Shown: piece after piece, positions 17,396 through 25,832 of the stretch | How positions within the stretch are numbered: position 1 is the first letter of the stretch | How the letters are laid out: the number at the start of each line of letters is the position of its first letter | Origin: Acidobacteriota bacterium | GTDB taxonomy: Bacteria > Actinomycetota > Acidimicrobiia > Acidimicrobiales > Palsa-688 | Reading direction: 5' to 3' | Length of the DNA stretch: 40,860 bases | NCBI GenBank assembly: GCA_028876385.1 | Contig: JAGWSF010000151.1 | Location: 1 to 40,860, forward strand | Translations under genes and position numbers: made by a program | Notes under the pieces: generated by a model | What the model was told of the DNA's origin: nothing | Database searches by the model: none | What the model saw: the letters and a program-made list of their open reading frames with translations, nothing else

Positions 17396-17603
17396 GGCCT
17401 CGAGGATCGGCCGGCCGCCTCAGGCCAGCCTGATGGCATCCTGGGAAGTCCCTCGGAGAGGACCACTTTGTCCGCCGTCGTCCGATGGCGGCCATAAAGA
17501 ACCGCCGAGATGAGAACATCCTCATGCCGGGCTAACTCTCGCCTCACCGGACTCTCGAAGGCTCCGTCTGGTCCCACCAACCAAAGGTAAGGAGCACCCC
17601 CAG

Positions 17604-18179
17604 ATGACCATTCGCCGTCGACTCGGGCGGTTGATCGCCGTCTCCGCCGTCGCCTTGGCCGCCCTCGGCGCCAGTCCCGCCGTCGCCGGCGCAGTCAGCC
17701 ACGTGCCGATCCACCACGTGCCCATCAGACCCCCGGCACCACCGCAATGGATATGCGCAGGAAACGCCTACCCCGTCAACTTCGTGCTCACCGCCCACGA
17801 CCCGGCGGGCTGCAGTGGACTCGGCCGGTGGTACAGCCAGCCGGCCACCAGTGGAACCTGGATCTGCCAGGGCAGTCACTACCCGACCGCCAACTTCGTC
17901 CTGACGGCACACTCCCCGTCCAACTGCAACGGCATCGGCGCCTGGTACATGGTGGTCCCGACGAACAACATGTGGGTCTGCGCCGGGACCGCCCTGACCG
18001 GCGGGCACGTGACCACGGCCTACCAGGCGGGCGGCTGCAACGGCATCGGCGCCTGGTTCATGACCACCCCCAGCCACGGCATGTGGGTCTGCTCAGCCAG
18101 CCCGCTCCCGCCCGGGTGGACCACCAACCAGACCTCCCCGAGCGGCTGCAACGGGCTCGGAGCCTCACGCCTGGTCTGA
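17604..18179 (+). CDS. Secreted four-repeat Cys/Trp protein, function unknown
   Basis: A 191-residue protein with an Arg-rich signal peptide ending near AVAGA (about residue 30), then a His/Pro-rich linker. The remainder is four tandem repeats of 37-38 residues with the pattern W-[IV]-C-x18-C-[NS]-G-[LI]-G-x-W-[YF]; the fourth repeat lacks the final aromatic pair. Eight Cys occur at 51, 70, 88, 108, 126, 145, 163 and 182, spaced 18-20 apart, suggesting one disulfide per repeat or chained disulfides. Not recognised as a known family. AAGGAG lies 9 bases before the ATG. It is divergent from the glycosyltransferase pair, so it may be a glycosylated or envelope-bound protein (inference), and convergent with PucR across a strong hairpin. 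Confidence 0.82.
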   Translation: MTIRRRLGRLIAVSAVALAALGASPAVAGAVSHVPIHHVPIRPPAPPQWICAGNAYPVNFVLTAHDPAGCSGLGRWYSQPATSGTWICQGSHYPTANFVLTAHSPSNCNGIGAWYMVVPTNNMWVCAGTALTGGHVTTAYQAGGCNGIGAWFMTTPSHGMWVCSASPLPPGWTTNQTSPSGCNGLGASRLV

Positions 18180-18207
18180 CCGGCTCCTGTCGATCTCGGG
18201 TGAGGCA

Positions 18208-18241
18208 CCTGGTGGGGGGCGGTGCGCCGCCCCCCACCAGG
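18208..18241. terminator. Bidirectional hairpin terminator
   Basis: A perfect 15-bp stem, CCTGGTGGGGGGCGG (18208-18222) and its complement (18227-18241), closes a TGCG loop. It lies midway between the convergent secreted-protein and PucR genes. There is no U-tract, common for terminators in GC-rich actinobacteria. Confidence 0.75.
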
Positions 18242-18290
18242 GCCTGGCCCGTGGGTGCCCGCGAATCGCCGGCCGCGGCCGTGTCAGCGG

Positions 18291-19916
18291 TCATCCCGGC
18301 GGATCGGATGCGCGCAACTGCAGATGAAGGACCAGGCGGCTGTCGGTGTCGGCCAGATCGATGCCGGCCGCCTGCTGCAGTTTCTCCAGGCGATACCGCA
18401 GAGTGTTGGGATGTACGCTCAGGGATTCGGCCGCGGCCCGGATGTTGCCGTGGTGGTCCAGCCAGGCCCTGAGTGAGGCCACGTAGCCGGTGTCGTGTCG
18501 GGCGTCGAGATCCTGGAGCGTCGTCAGCGGGGTCAGGGTGTCCAACTCAGCCTGAAGTGCCAGATCGCTCCACCTCAGGAGCACGGCCGCGGCCCACGCC
18601 GTCTCCATGTCGACGGTGCAGGGTCGGCTGGTGTTGCGCCGGGCCACGGCGAGAGCCCGCTCCGCCTCCCGGCGGGACTGTGGGAGAGCAGACCGGTCGG
18701 CGGTGGCGTTGCCGACCCCGGCGTATATGGGCAGCCGGTTCCCGCCGTGGTCGGTCAGGAGAGTGTCGAGCCACCCTCTGATCTCGGCGGTGTCGGACCG
18801 GCGAGGCTCGGGCGCAGTGAGGATGAGGTACCACAGGTTTGACAGCTGCCCGGCGTGGACGGTCAGGGCGCTGGCCCGTTGCATGACGGCGAGACGCTGT
18901 TCGAGCCGAGCCCTGATCATGGCCCGCTCGGTCGGATCCTGGGGGGCGAAGGCCAGGGCCACGACCCAGTGGAATCCTGAGGGAAGAGGGAAGCCTGCGG
19001 CGGAAGGCGAGATCGCCGAACCGCCGTGCAGTATGACCGCCAGTTGCTCGAGCTCTATGCGGTGCGACAGCTGGTCATCGGTTCGCCGCCTGAGGAGTGC
19101 GGCTGCGGCCCGGCGGCCAATCTGGGCGAAGCCGGCCACGGCTTCGGACCCCGGTGAGGTGACGACGGCCCACATCGACCCCAGCGAGAAGGAACCCACG
19201 TGCAGTCCGACGGCCAGCCGGTCGGCCACCCCGGGGGCCACCTCGGCAACCACGATCGGCTCGTCGGAGCGGGCCAAATGCTTGGTCAGGTTTCGGGATC
19301 GGATGATCTCACTGAACTGCCGGGGCGCCCGCCGATTGATGAGCGTCTCCACCCGGACCGGGTCACTGCCACGCTGATCCTTGGAGTAGGCCAGCAGCCA
19401 GCCCCGCTCGTCCTCAATGGTGACCGGACCCCCGACGGCGGCCGCCGCGGCATCAGCCAGGTCGAACAGGTCCAGGGGTGCCGGTGTCGGGTTGGTACTG
19501 CTCTGAGCCTCGTTGCCGACGTCGAGGTGGGCGATCTCGCTTTGGATCAGCCCGGCGGCCTGCAGCCAGTCGACCGCATCCTCGAGTACGAGCAGCCCGC
19601 AGCCGGCGAGGATCGCAGAATCGAGCAGGCTGGCTTCTCCTTCGACGGGGCACTTCACGACGAGCGCCGCCATGGCCGCCCCGAACTCGGCGATCAGCTG
19701 GACGAGTCGCCCGGAATCAGTTACGCCCACGGCCAGGACTATCGCCCCGCTCACCGCCGCCGTGTCACATGTCTGGTCCAGGATGGCCACGGCTCTGACC
19801 GGTCGCTCGGGATGGGGGAGCAACACCGACCGGAGAACGCCGTCGCTGAGGCCCGAGACGATGGCGTGCACCGAGGTTCCGGACGCGTCCGAGCTACCGA
19901 TTGGTTCGCCTGTCAT
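18291..19916 (-). CDS. PucR family transcriptional regulator
   Basis: A 541-residue regulator. The C-terminal helix-turn-helix (HTH_30) is clear: SLRAWLDHHGNIRAAAESLS then VHPNTLRYRLEKLQQAAGID. The centre (about 300-450) matches the degenerate GGDEF-like CdaR/PucR segment ending in SRREAERALAVARR. The N-terminal half contains a ligand-sensing segment (ADAAAAAVGGPVTIEDERGW, GAF-like). PucR/CdaR proteins usually activate catabolic genes when substrate is present. It is co-oriented with the SDR at 20026-20805 and near a permease plus a second SDR. A palindrome at 20858-20873, just upstream of the permease -35 element, is a candidate site. Confidence 0.92.
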   Translation of the reverse strand: MTGEPIGSSDASGTSVHAIVSGLSDGVLRSVLLPHPERPVRAVAILDQTCDTAAVSGAIVLAVGVTDSGRLVQLIAEFGAAMAALVVKCPVEGEASLLDSAILAGCGLLVLEDAVDWLQAAGLIQSEIAHLDVGNEAQSSTNPTPAPLDLFDLADAAAAAVGGPVTIEDERGWLLAYSKDQRGSDPVRVETLINRRAPRQFSEIIRSRNLTKHLARSDEPIVVAEVAPGVADRLAVGLHVGSFSLGSMWAVVTSPGSEAVAGFAQIGRRAAAALLRRRTDDQLSHRIELEQLAVILHGGSAISPSAAGFPLPSGFHWVVALAFAPQDPTERAMIRARLEQRLAVMQRASALTVHAGQLSNLWYLILTAPEPRRSDTAEIRGWLDTLLTDHGGNRLPIYAGVGNATADRSALPQSRREAERALAVARRNTSRPCTVDMETAWAAAVLLRWSDLALQAELDTLTPLTTLQDLDARHDTGYVASLRAWLDHHGNIRAAAESLSVHPNTLRYRLEKLQQAAGIDLADTDSRLVLHLQLRASDPPG

Positions 19917-20025
19917 TCTTGGTCGCGCCCGTGGGCGCCCAGTGGCAGCACCGTCGTTCTCGGCCTACCTTCCACGGCTCTGGAAACTCCTGCGAATCTC
20001 GATCGTGGGGCCCGCGTCATCCCAT

Positions 20026-20805
20026 TCACATGGCGGTCATCCCACCGTCGGCGACCAGCGCCGACCCGGTGATGAAGCTGGACAGGTCCGATGCCAGGAA
20101 CAGCGCGGTGGCGGCGATCTCCTCCGGGCGGCCCTCCCGTCCGATGGGCTGCCAGTTGGGAAGGTCCCGACGGACCTGCTCGATTCCTCCCATTCGTTCG
20201 GCGTGGGCCAGGTTGATCGGAGTGTCCACCCACCCGGGGCAGATGCAGTTGCATCTAACCCCTGAGGTGGCGTAATCCCGGGCGACGGAGCGGGTCAACA
20301 TCAACACCCCTCCCTTACTGGCGGCGTAGCTGCTCAGGACCGGTTCGGCGATCAGGCTGTTCACCGAACCCATGTTGATGACCGAACCACCACCGGCGCG
20401 CAACATGGCGGGGATGGCGTACTTGCAGCCGAGGAACACGCCCCGCAGGTTCACCGCCAACGTCCGGTCGAAGTCCTCGACGGACGTCTCCACCACATTC
20501 CCCGGGATGGAGATGGCGGCGTTGTTCACCATGGTGGTCAACGCCCCGAAGTGATCTTCGGCCAACGCCACCGCGCCCGCCACGTCCACCGGGTCGGACA
20601 CGTCGCCGTGCAGAACGGCGACGGACCCGGGAGCCGTGCACAGTTCGGCGGTGCGACGCACCCCGGCATCGTCGATATCCAACGCCACCACCTTGGCTCC
20701 AGCGGCTACGTAGGCGCGGGTGATGGCCCGCCCGATGCCGCTGGCGGCACCGGTGACCACCGCCACCTTGCCCCGCAGGTCGATCTGGTATCCCTCCCCG
20801 GTCAC
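20026..20805 (-). CDS. SDR family NAD-dependent oxidoreductase (paralogue 1)
   Basis: A 259-residue classical short-chain dehydrogenase. It has TGAASGIG (18-25), Asp43 at the end of strand 2 (NAD preference), NNAA (94-97), catalytic S147, Y160 and K164 (SSYAASKGG), and PGWVDTPIN. It is clearly paralogous to the SDR at 22573-23340, sharing AEP-L-x-YAASKGG and CPGWVDTPIN followed by xxHAExMGG. The two genes flank a permease in opposite orientation, so both probably act on the imported compound or its product (an alcohol/ketone step). The substrate is not known. The start lies 162 bases from the permease start in a divergent promoter region. Confidence 0.92.
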   Translation of the reverse strand: MTGEGYQIDLRGKVAVVTGAASGIGRAITRAYVAAGAKVVALDIDDAGVRRTAELCTAPGSVAVLHGDVSDPVDVAGAVALAEDHFGALTTMVNNAAISIPGNVVETSVEDFDRTLAVNLRGVFLGCKYAIPAMLRAGGGSVINMGSVNSLIAEPVLSSYAASKGGVLMLTRSVARDYATSGVRCNCICPGWVDTPINLAHAERMGGIEQVRRDLPNWQPIGREGRPEEIAATALFLASDLSSFITGSALVADGGMTAM

Positions 20806-20857
20806 CGGCGCCTCAGCCCAAGTCGTGGGACATCGATACGACTCTCCAGTCCACTTT

Positions 20858-20901
20858 TTGGAGGATTCTCCAATGACATCGCCCGGGCGTCATCCTACGA
20901 T
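20858..20901 (+). promoter_or_regulatory. Permease-operon promoter with upstream palindrome
   Basis: Perfect palindrome TTGGAG-GATT-CTCCAA (20858-20873) abuts a promoter-like pair ATGACA (20873-20878) and TACGAT (20896-20901) with a 17-base spacer. A further CTCCA half-site lies at about 20844-20848. A dyad just upstream of -35 is typical of an activator site; PucR (18291-19916) is the nearby candidate. Confidence 0.55.
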
Positions 20902-20967
20902 CCTGGCCCATTGAGCGCCACCCGCTCATCCACGACGTCCGGGAGTCCAGAGAATGGGGAGGGGCGA

Positions 20968-22554
20968 ATGACCCAAACAGTCCAGAAACTTTCGGCCGAC
21001 GAGCAGAAACTTGCTGCGCTCGGCTACAAGCAGGAACTCAACCGAGGTTGGAGCGGATTCTCCAACTTCGCCATCTCGCTCACGATCATCTGCATCCTCA
21101 GCGGCTGCTTCACGACCTACGGACAGGCCTGGAACGACGGCGGTCCGATCGCCATCTCCATCGGTTGGCCGGTGATAAGCCTGCTCGTGCTCGCCGTCGG
21201 GCTCTCGATGGCCGAGTTGGCCTCCAAGTATCCGACGGCCGGTGGCATCTACTACTGGGCCTACAGCCTCGGTGGGGTCCGGTGGGCTTGGTTCACGGGT
21301 TGGTTCAACCTGCTCGGACTGGTGGCCATCGTCGCCGCCGTGGACTACGGATGCGCCTCGTTCCTCAACTCGGTCCTGGCGCTGTACAACCTCAACTTCA
21401 TCCTGGACTTCACCACGACGAACAACTCGGCGATCCTGCGCAACACCTTCGTCCTCTTCTTCTTGATCCTCGCCGTCCACAGCTTGATAAACGTCTTCTC
21501 CTCCCACCTCGTCTCGCTTCTCAACCGGATCTCGGCGTGGTGGATGCTGGGCGGCGTGGTCACCATCGTCGGGGTGCTGATCTTCGGTCCCACGTCGCAC
21601 CAGAGCTTCTCGTGGGTCTTCAGCCACCGCCTCAACAACACCGGGTTCTCGGGACACTTCTACTGGTACTTCATCCTGCCGCTCGGTTTCCTCCTCACCA
21701 TGTACACCTTCACCGGCTACGACGCCTCCGCCCACCTCTCGGAGGAAACCCACGACGCTGAGCGCTCCGCCCCACGCGGGCTTTGGACGTCCATCGCCTA
21801 CTCGGCGGTCGGAGGCTGGGTGCTCCTGCTGGCCATCACTTTCGCCGCGACGCACGTGGCGGCCATCAACAAGGGTGGGGGCGGTGCCGTCCCCGTCATC
21901 GAGACGGCCCTGAGCACCGGATTGGCCAAGCTGGTCCTGGACATATCCACTGTCGGCCAGTTGTTCTGCGGTATGGGCTGCGTGGCGGCGGCGTCCCGCA
22001 TGGTCTTCGCGTTCTCCCGCGACGGCGCCGTACCCGGTCACAGCCTGTGGCGCCGCCTCAACAAGAACCGCACTCCCACCTGGGCGGTCCTCTTCGTCGT
22101 CGTCCTGGCCCTGCTGATCACGGTCCCCGCACTGTTCGGCAACAGCGCGGGCCTCCCCGTGGCGTTCTTCGCCGTCACGTCGATCACCACGATCGGGCTG
22201 TACATCGCCTACATCCTGCCCGTCTACCTCCGCTGGCGGATGGGTGACAGATTCAAGCCGGGCGTGTGGAACCTCGGCAAGCACTACCGGTGGATCAACG
22301 CCGTGGCCATCGTCTGGGTGGTGATATGCGTCGTGATCTTCATCCTTCCGACGGCACCCGGGGCGGTCCCCTGGAACAGCAGCTTCAGCTGGAGTGACTT
22401 CAACTATGCGCCGGTGGTCACCATCGCCCTGGCCCTCGGGGTGTGGATCGCTTGGCACGCGGGCGCCAAGAACACCTTCAAAGGACCGGTCCGCACACTC
22501 GAGGATCCGGACGTCGCCACGCCCGACGACCCGGCTCTCATGCCCGTCAACTGA
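20968..22554 (+). CDS. APC superfamily amino-acid/amine permease
   Basis: A 528-residue permease with about 12 membrane segments. The N-terminus LAALGYKQELNRGWSGFSNF and the helix-1/2 region ISLTIICILSGCFTTYGQAW belong to the amino acid/choline transporter (ACT) branch, which includes GABA and choline carriers. YTFTGYDASAHLSEETHDAE is the conserved helix-6 region and SRMVFAFSRDGAVPG the helix-8/loop region. The ATG at 20968 follows GGGGAGGGGCGA; the open frame extends upstream but without homology. The SDR at 22573 follows after 18 bases and is probably cotranscribed. The substrate is probably an amino acid, amino alcohol or other amine later oxidised by the SDRs (inference). Confidence 0.92.
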   Translation: MTQTVQKLSADEQKLAALGYKQELNRGWSGFSNFAISLTIICILSGCFTTYGQAWNDGGPIAISIGWPVISLLVLAVGLSMAELASKYPTAGGIYYWAYSLGGVRWAWFTGWFNLLGLVAIVAAVDYGCASFLNSVLALYNLNFILDFTTTNNSAILRNTFVLFFLILAVHSLINVFSSHLVSLLNRISAWWMLGGVVTIVGVLIFGPTSHQSFSWVFSHRLNNTGFSGHFYWYFILPLGFLLTMYTFTGYDASAHLSEETHDAERSAPRGLWTSIAYSAVGGWVLLLAITFAATHVAAINKGGGGAVPVIETALSTGLAKLVLDISTVGQLFCGMGCVAAASRMVFAFSRDGAVPGHSLWRRLNKNRTPTWAVLFVVVLALLITVPALFGNSAGLPVAFFAVTSITTIGLYIAYILPVYLRWRMGDRFKPGVWNLGKHYRWINAVAIVWVVICVVIFILPTAPGAVPWNSSFSWSDFNYAPVVTIALALGVWIAWHAGAKNTFKGPVRTLEDPDVATPDDPALMPVN

Positions 22555-22572
22555 ACGGGTAGGACGCGAGAG

Positions 22573-23340
22573 ATGCTAGGACGCCTAGAGGGCAAGGCCT
22601 GCCTGGTCACGGGCTGCGCCTCGGGAATAGGCGCGGCAATCGCCGCCAGGTTCGCCAGCGAAGGAGGGCGGGTCGTTTGCGTCGACTGCGACGGCGACAA
22701 CCTCGTGCGTCAGGTCGAGAAGATCACCGCCGACGGCGGGGAGGCCCTGGCCTGCGTGGCCGACGTCAGCGAACGGTCCGATGTGGATGATGCGGTCGAC
22801 CGGTGCGTGAAGACGTTCGGTTCCATTGACGTCCTGGTGAACAACGCCGGCATCAACATTCCCGGCGTTTTTCACGAGGTTGACGACGCCACCATCGACC
22901 GGACACTCGGTGTCAACCTCAAGGGCCCGATCTATGCCTGCCAAGCCGCGATCCCTCACATGCTGGGCCACGGCCGCGGAAGCATTGTCAATATTTCGTC
23001 GGTTAACGGTGTAGTCGCTGAACCGCTACTGACGATCTACGCCGCCTCCAAGGGTGGCATGGTGATGCTCTCGCGGGGAATCGCCCTCGATTACGCCAAG
23101 CGAGGCATCCGGTGCAACGTCATCTGCCCGGGATGGGTCGACACACCCATCAACTACCCGCACGCCGAGATGATGGGAGGGCTCGAAACCGTTTACGCCA
23201 CGATCGACAGCTTCCAACCGATCGGACGCCCCGGTACGCCGGAGGAGATCGCCAACGTGGCCCTCTTCCTCGCTTCGGATGAGGCGAGCTTCATGACCGG
23301 ATCGGTGGTACTTGCAGATGGCGGCATGACGGCCCACTGA
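22573..23340 (+). CDS. SDR family NAD-dependent oxidoreductase (paralogue 2)
   Basis: A 255-residue classical short-chain dehydrogenase. It has TGCASGIG (13-20), acidic Asp38 after strand 2 (NAD), NNAG (90-93), catalytic S143, Y156 and K160 (IYAASKGG), and CPGWVDTPINYPHAEMMGG. It is more like the SDR at 20026-20805 than a generic SDR, including the unusual segment around PHAE/AHAE-x-MGG, so the pair probably arose by duplication. It is co-transcribed with the permease. It may catalyse a sequential or stereochemically complementary alcohol oxidation; the substrate is unassigned. Confidence 0.93.
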   Translation: MLGRLEGKACLVTGCASGIGAAIAARFASEGGRVVCVDCDGDNLVRQVEKITADGGEALACVADVSERSDVDDAVDRCVKTFGSIDVLVNNAGINIPGVFHEVDDATIDRTLGVNLKGPIYACQAAIPHMLGHGRGSIVNISSVNGVVAEPLLTIYAASKGGMVMLSRGIALDYAKRGIRCNVICPGWVDTPINYPHAEMMGGLETVYATIDSFQPIGRPGTPEEIANVALFLASDEASFMTGSVVLADGGMTAH

Positions 23341-23385
23341 AACCACCTCGGCGGGGTCCCCAGTGAGCGTGCGGGCAGCGCCTTC

Positions 23386-23943
23386 CTAGTGCGCGCATGA
23401 TTGGACGGCGGCGAGGACGAGGTCGAAGAGACGTCCCGCGTGAGCGGAGCTCTCGGCCACGGCCATGGCGCCGGCGAGCAGCGAGCGGAGATCCGCGGGA
23501 TCGACGTCGGCGCGTATCTCGCCGGTGTCCCGCCCGGCAGCTAGGAGAGTGGCGAGGATGGCCTCTATCTCACCCCGGCTGGCTTCGAAGTCGAGGGCCC
23601 CGCTTCGTCGCATGGCCGCCAGGGTTTCGACCATGCCCCGTTTGGCTGCCGCCCACTCGGCGAAGAGATCCATCCACATGCGCAGCGCCTCCACCGGCGG
23701 ATGTTCCGAGAGGAGGGCCTCGGCGCCGGCGCGTAGATCGTGGATCTGATCGTGGTAGACCGCCGCCACCAGCGCCTCGCGTTTGGGAAAGTGCCGGTAC
23801 AGGGTGCCGATCCCGACACCGGCAGCCGTGGCGATGTCCTCGAGGGGCACGGTCCCACCACGGGCGAAGGCCTCCCGGGCGGCCTCGATGAGTCGTCGAC
23901 GGTTCTCCCGGGCGTCAGCCCGCAGCGGCTCGTCGCTAGACAT
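23386..23943 (-). CDS. TetR/AcrR family regulator, divergent from an SDR
   Basis: A 185-residue TetR protein. The domain ARENRRRLIEAAREAFARGG leads into helix-turn-helix LEDIATAAGVGIGTLYRHFP (about 33-52). ATG 23943 is chosen because TetR homology begins right after it and GGAGG lies upstream; an in-frame start at 24045 would read through the divergent promoter and the start of the next gene. Two inverted repeats occupy the 83-base divergent region, consistent with control of itself and of the SDR at 24027. Convergent with the SDR ending at 23340, 45 bases apart. Confidence 0.92.
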   Translation of the reverse strand: MSSDEPLRADARENRRRLIEAAREAFARGGTVPLEDIATAAGVGIGTLYRHFPKREALVAAVYHDQIHDLRAGAEALLSEHPPVEALRMWMDLFAEWAAAKRGMVETLAAMRRSGALDFEASRGEIEAILATLLAAGRDTGEIRADVDPADLRSLLAGAMAVAESSAHAGRLFDLVLAAVQSCAH

Positions 23944-23997
23944 CCGGAGGAACCTCCACTTCTGGTATGGTGACCCCGCAACCGGAGGATCCTCCGG
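23944..23997. promoter_or_regulatory. Paired TetR-type operators in divergent promoter
   Basis: A perfect 16-base palindrome CCGGAGGATCCTCCGG lies at 23982-23997, and a related, imperfect copy CCGGAGGAACCTCCA at 23944-23958, directly in front of the TetR start codon. TATGGT at 23966-23971 may be a -10 element for the SDR. Two copies of one dyad between TetR and SDR suggest mutual repression by this TetR. Confidence 0.65.
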
Positions 23998-24026
23998 ACA
24001 GGTTAGTCGTCCCCGAGGAGGGAAAG

Positions 24027-24755
24027 ATGCCATCACCAACCGCACTCGTCACCGGCGCCACCTCCGGTATCGGACGGGCCACCGCGATCGAGCTGCTGAC
24101 CCGCGGCTGGGAGGTCTGGATCGCGGGTCGTGACAGCCATCGGGTCGAGGCCGCCGCCGCCGAACTCGGAGGCCGGGCGCTACTAGTCGACGTGACCGAC
24201 CCGGTCGGCGTCGCCGCCGCCGCCCGGCGGGTGAGCGAGCTCGACGTGCTCGTGAACAACGCCGGCGTCTCCCCGGAACCGTCCGTACCGCTCGCCGAGT
24301 CCGACGCCGAGCTGTTTCGGCGCACCTACGAGACCAACGTGTTCGGCGTCGTGACGGTGACCAACGCTTTCCTGCCGCTCCTGCGCCGATCCCACCGGCC
24401 GCGGATCGTGAACGTCTCGAGCGGCACCGGGTCACTCACTTGGAGCACTGGACCCAACCCGCAGTTCGACCATCACCAAGCCGCCGCCAACGGCGGCCGT
24501 CTGGCTGCGTACCGATCCTCGAAGACCGCCCTCAACGCCCTCACCCTCTTCTACGCCCAGGCGTTGGCCGACGACGGGATCAAAGTCAATGCCCTTGCCC
24601 CGGGTGTCCGCGCCACCAACCTGAACCCAGCCGCGGCTGCTCGGGGCGGCGACCCCGCCGAGGCCGCCGACGCCGTCGTCGATCTAGCCACGCTCGCCGA
24701 CGACGGGCCGACCGGCCAGTTCTTCTCATACGACGGCACCCCCGTCCCCTGGTGA
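24027..24755 (+). CDS. SDR family oxidoreductase, NADPH-type
   Basis: A 242-residue short-chain dehydrogenase. It has TGATSGIG (9-16), Arg35 after strand 2 (AGRDS, pointing to NADPH), NNAG (77-80), VSSGTGS with the catalytic Ser near 132, Y162 and K166 (YRSSKTALN), and a C-terminal FFSYDGTPVPW. The insert between the Ser and Tyr (GPNPQFDHHQ) is typical of carbonyl-reductase-like SDRs. ATG 24027 follows GAGGAGGGAAAG; the upstream in-frame GTG at 23967 lies within the operator region. It is likely repressed by the divergent TetR and induced by a reactive carbonyl or xenobiotic (inference). Confidence 0.92.
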   Translation: MPSPTALVTGATSGIGRATAIELLTRGWEVWIAGRDSHRVEAAAAELGGRALLVDVTDPVGVAAAARRVSELDVLVNNAGVSPEPSVPLAESDAELFRRTYETNVFGVVTVTNAFLPLLRRSHRPRIVNVSSGTGSLTWSTGPNPQFDHHQAAANGGRLAAYRSSKTALNALTLFYAQALADDGIKVNALAPGVRATNLNPAAAARGGDPAEAADAVVDLATLADDGPTGQFFSYDGTPVPW

Positions 24756-24837
24756 CCATCGACGTCCCCTCCGTACCGCCGGGTCGCCTACGGCTCCGGC
24801 GACGACGGCCATCGTTGCTCTCGGTCGGTGCCGTCCC

Positions 24838-24856
24838 CAGGGGTGAGATGCCCCTG
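24838..24856 (+). terminator. Possible weak hairpin terminator
   Basis: CAGGGG and CCCCTG with a seven-base loop, followed by ATTGTT, lie 82 bases after the SDR stop between convergent genes. The stem is only six pairs. The rest of 24756-24935 holds nothing recognisable. Confidence 0.35.
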
Positions 24857-24935
24857 ATTGTTCAGATGTAAACGGTTGCCCCGGTCGATCGGCGGACCTC
24901 ATCGGGTTGGCCGACCGTCCAAACCGATTGGCGTC

Positions 24936-25736
24936 TCATGGTCGCCCGGCTCGGGGCACGGTGGCCTGGTGAATCAGCACCACTCCGTCGGATGCGCCGC
25001 TACCGGAGTAGCGGTTGGCGACGATGTACAAGCTGCAGCCGTCGTCGCCGCCGAGCATGCAGGCGAAGCAACCGCGGTCGGCCGCGACGCTGTCGAGAAC
25101 TTCGCCGCCTTCGGCCACGCGGGTACAGCGCCGGCCGGGGACGCTGGCATACCAGATCGCCCCTTCGGCATCGGCGCAGATCCCGTCAGGGGCGGACCCC
25201 GGGCCGAGGTCGGCCCAGACCCGCCGGTCCGCCAGCTCCCCTGATTCGGTGATGGTCCAGGCGGTCAGCCGGTCAGCGTGTGACTCGGCGACCACGAGCG
25301 TGTCCTCGCCGAGGATGACCATGCCGTTGGGGAACCACACATCATCGGCGACCTGGCGGCTGCTCCCATCGGCCAGCACGACGGCCACGGTGCCGGGTCT
25401 GGACTCCTCCCACGGCATCGAGCCGGGCATGTCCACCCACACCCGGCCGGCGGCGTCCACGACGATCTCGTTGAACGGATTACCGGCTGCACCGTACGGG
25501 GACAGGTCCGGTCCCGCCACCACCCCACCGGGCGTGGTGGCCACGAGCCGGCCGTCGGGCAGCCAGTCGATCGAGAACGGAAATCCCGCGACATGCGCCA
25601 CCACCTCGCGGCTCCCATCGACGTCGAACACGAGCACCTCGCCGGCCTTCCAGTCGCACATCCAGAACCGGCCGCCGTGCCATCGCGGAGACTCACCCAT
25701 CTGAATCCCGGTCGCAAAAATTTCGGGCACGACCAA
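24936..25736 (-). CDS. SMP-30/gluconolactonase-like beta-propeller protein
   Basis: A 266-residue SGL-domain protein, a six-bladed propeller. The three metal ligands of the family are visible: E15 (GESPRWH), N137 (WFPNGMV) and D184 (APDGICAD). Blade motifs FSIDWLPDGRLV and FNEIVVDAAGRVWVDMPG match lactonase-family proteins. Family members hydrolyse sugar lactones or related esters with a divalent metal; the natural substrate cannot be told. The best start in frame is TTG 25736, or GTG 25730 two codons later. It is monocistronic and convergent with the SDR; 96 bases separate it from the divergent DUF2510 gene. Confidence 0.88.
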   Translation of the reverse strand: MVVPEIFATGIQMGESPRWHGGRFWMCDWKAGEVLVFDVDGSREVVAHVAGFPFSIDWLPDGRLVATTPGGVVAGPDLSPYGAAGNPFNEIVVDAAGRVWVDMPGSMPWEESRPGTVAVVLADGSSRQVADDVWFPNGMVILGEDTLVVAESHADRLTAWTITESGELADRRVWADLGPGSAPDGICADAEGAIWYASVPGRRCTRVAEGGEVLDSVAADRGCFACMLGGDDGCSLYIVANRYSGSGASDGVVLIHQATVPRAGRP

Positions 25737-25832
25737 CTGTAGGGCTATCGCGGCCGACTTTCATCCGACGACCCAATACCGCCAGCACCCGTCACGACGA
25801 CTGCCTATACGAGGTTGACGTAGCCTTGGCTC

